Assembly: GCA_900548085.1 (NCBI GenBank)
Contig: URJF01000080.1
Coordinates: 1 to 6,619 of the forward strand
Length of the DNA stretch: 6,619 nucleotides
Source of the DNA: an uncultured Oscillospiraceae bacterium
Lineage (GTDB): Bacteria > Bacillota > Clostridia > Oscillospirales > Acutalibacteraceae
Direction: 5' to 3'
The notes beneath the pieces were generated by a model. The model worked only from the letters and a program-made list of their open reading frames with translations. It was not told where the DNA came from and did no database searches. Positions within the stretch are counted from its first letter, which is position 1, and every line of letters begins with the position of its first letter. This document shows positions 6,055-6,619 of the stretch, piece by piece. Position numbers and translations under genes: made by a program.

Positions 6055-6619
6055 TTGGAAATAAAAAAGAATGATGATATACAACTTGATATAGAGAGTA
6101 TGACATCAGAAGGCTCCGCAGTAGGACACTACCGGGGCCTTGCTGTTTTTGTCAGAGGTGCTGTGCCCGGTGATAAGATAATTGCCCATGTTATCAAAAC
6201 CTCAAAGCGTTATGCTGTTGCTACGCTAAAGGAAATTATAAAAAAATCACCTCGGCGTATAGATTCCGATTGTCCTGTTTCGTCAAAATGCGGCGGCTGT
6301 TCATTTCGCAATATGACATATTCCGAGGAGCTGAAGTACAAAAAGAGTAGGGTGGAGGACGCAGTCAAGAGAATTGGCCACCTTAATGTGCCTGTAAATG
6401 ATGTGGTGGGTGCAGATGAGATTGACGGTTACCGTAACAAAGCTCAGTATCCCGTCACTATTTCAGACGGTGAATTGTTTGCAGGCTTTTATGCTTACAA
6501 AAGCCATCGTATTATCCCTTGCAATTCCTGCCGCCTGCAGCCCAAAGAATTTGAGCAGTGTATAGATGCCTTTTCTCAGTGGGTGGAAAAAAATAATATA
6601 ACCTCCTATGATGAGAATA
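6055..6619 (+). CDS. rlmD: 23S rRNA (uracil-C5) methyltransferase, RlmD/RumA family, 3'-truncated
   Basis: The first 188 codons of a TrmA/RlmC/RlmD-type enzyme are present. These enzymes use S-adenosylmethionine to methylate uracil C5 in RNA: U1939 of 23S rRNA for E. coli RlmD, and both U747 and U1939 for Bacillus RlmCD. Residues of about 5-60 form a TRAM RNA-binding domain (SMTSEGSAVGHYRGLAVFV, then VPGDKI). The [4Fe-4S] cysteines follow as C73, C79 and C82 in CPVSSKCGGC, with the fourth probably C159 in HRIIPCNSCRL. GYRNKAQYPV (125-134) is the typical entry to the central domain. The SAM-binding and catalytic part lies beyond the window. The start is TTG: no in-frame ATG or GTG lies just upstream, while the next ATG (6100) would remove the start of the TRAM domain. 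The start is 2 nt after the kinase stop. rlmD versus rlmCD cannot be separated from this fragment. Confidence 0.92.
   Translation, partial: MEIKKNDDIQLDIESMTSEGSAVGHYRGLAVFVRGAVPGDKIIAHVIKTSKRYAVATLKEIIKKSPRRIDSDCPVSSKCGGCSFRNMTYSEELKYKKSRVEDAVKRIGHLNVPVNDVVGADEIDGYRNKAQYPVTISDGELFAGFYAYKSHRIIPCNSCRLQPKEFEQCIDAFSQWVEKNNITSYDEN
6110..6150 (+). other. terminator-like stem-loop inside the start of rlmD
   Basis: A lower stem of nine pairs joins 6110-6118 to 6133-6141 (AAGGCTCCG with CGGGGCCTT, one G-U pair). A CA bulge (6119-6120) leads to a four-pair upper stem (GTAG with CTAC) closed by the loop GACA (6125-6128). Four bases later come five T residues (6146-6150). The structure lies in rlmD codons for the conserved TRAM segment, so part of the pairing may be imposed by the protein sequence. 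It could act as a pause site, attenuator or partial terminator for the upstream genes, or have no role. Confidence 0.35.

Overview
The window looks like ordinary chromosome of a low-to-mid GC Gram-positive bacterium. It is most probably a Clostridia member of the Ruminococcaceae/Oscillospiraceae type from a gut or rumen setting. This rests on protein style, AGGAG ribosome-binding sites, tight co-directional packing, a GH28-like pectin-type protein and a bifidobacterial-type sugar 1-kinase. The taxonomic call is inference. I see no mobile element, CRISPR array, tRNA, rRNA or integration scar.

Layout: six genes, all on the + strand, cover almost every base. In order they are: the 3' two thirds of a PLP-dependent class I/II aminotransferase (cut by the window start); trpS; a Na+/phosphate cotransporter with a C-terminal PhoU region; a GH28-like right-handed beta-helix protein; a NahK-like N-acetylhexosamine 1-kinase; and the 5' part of an RlmD/RumA-type 23S rRNA uracil-C5 methyltransferase (cut by the window end). 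The gaps are 20, 34, 0, 15 and 2 nt. No gene-free stretch exceeds 34 nt, and no convincing terminator lies between genes, so a single read-through transcription unit is likely.

How the genes may work together: the aminotransferase, trpS and rlmD are general metabolism and translation genes. The most suggestive part is the middle. A signal-peptide-less GH28-like protein is followed 15 nt later by a kinase that should phosphorylate a free hexosamine or related sugar at its anomeric carbon. Directly upstream is a phosphate importer whose stop codon touches the GH28 start codon. A cytoplasmic route that trims an imported oligosaccharide and activates the released sugar as a 1-phosphate is a reasonable hypothesis, but the substrate cannot be read from the sequence. 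The GH28-like protein keeps the three acidic catalytic positions and lacks the usual His and Lys.

Expression signals: trpS and the kinase share nearly the same 22-nt initiation module (19 of 22 positions identical). The cotransporter and the GH28-like gene have no good Shine-Dalgarno sequence and probably depend on translational coupling. rlmD appears to start at TTG. A stable hairpin followed by five T residues sits about 55 nt inside rlmD and is the least expected structural element here.
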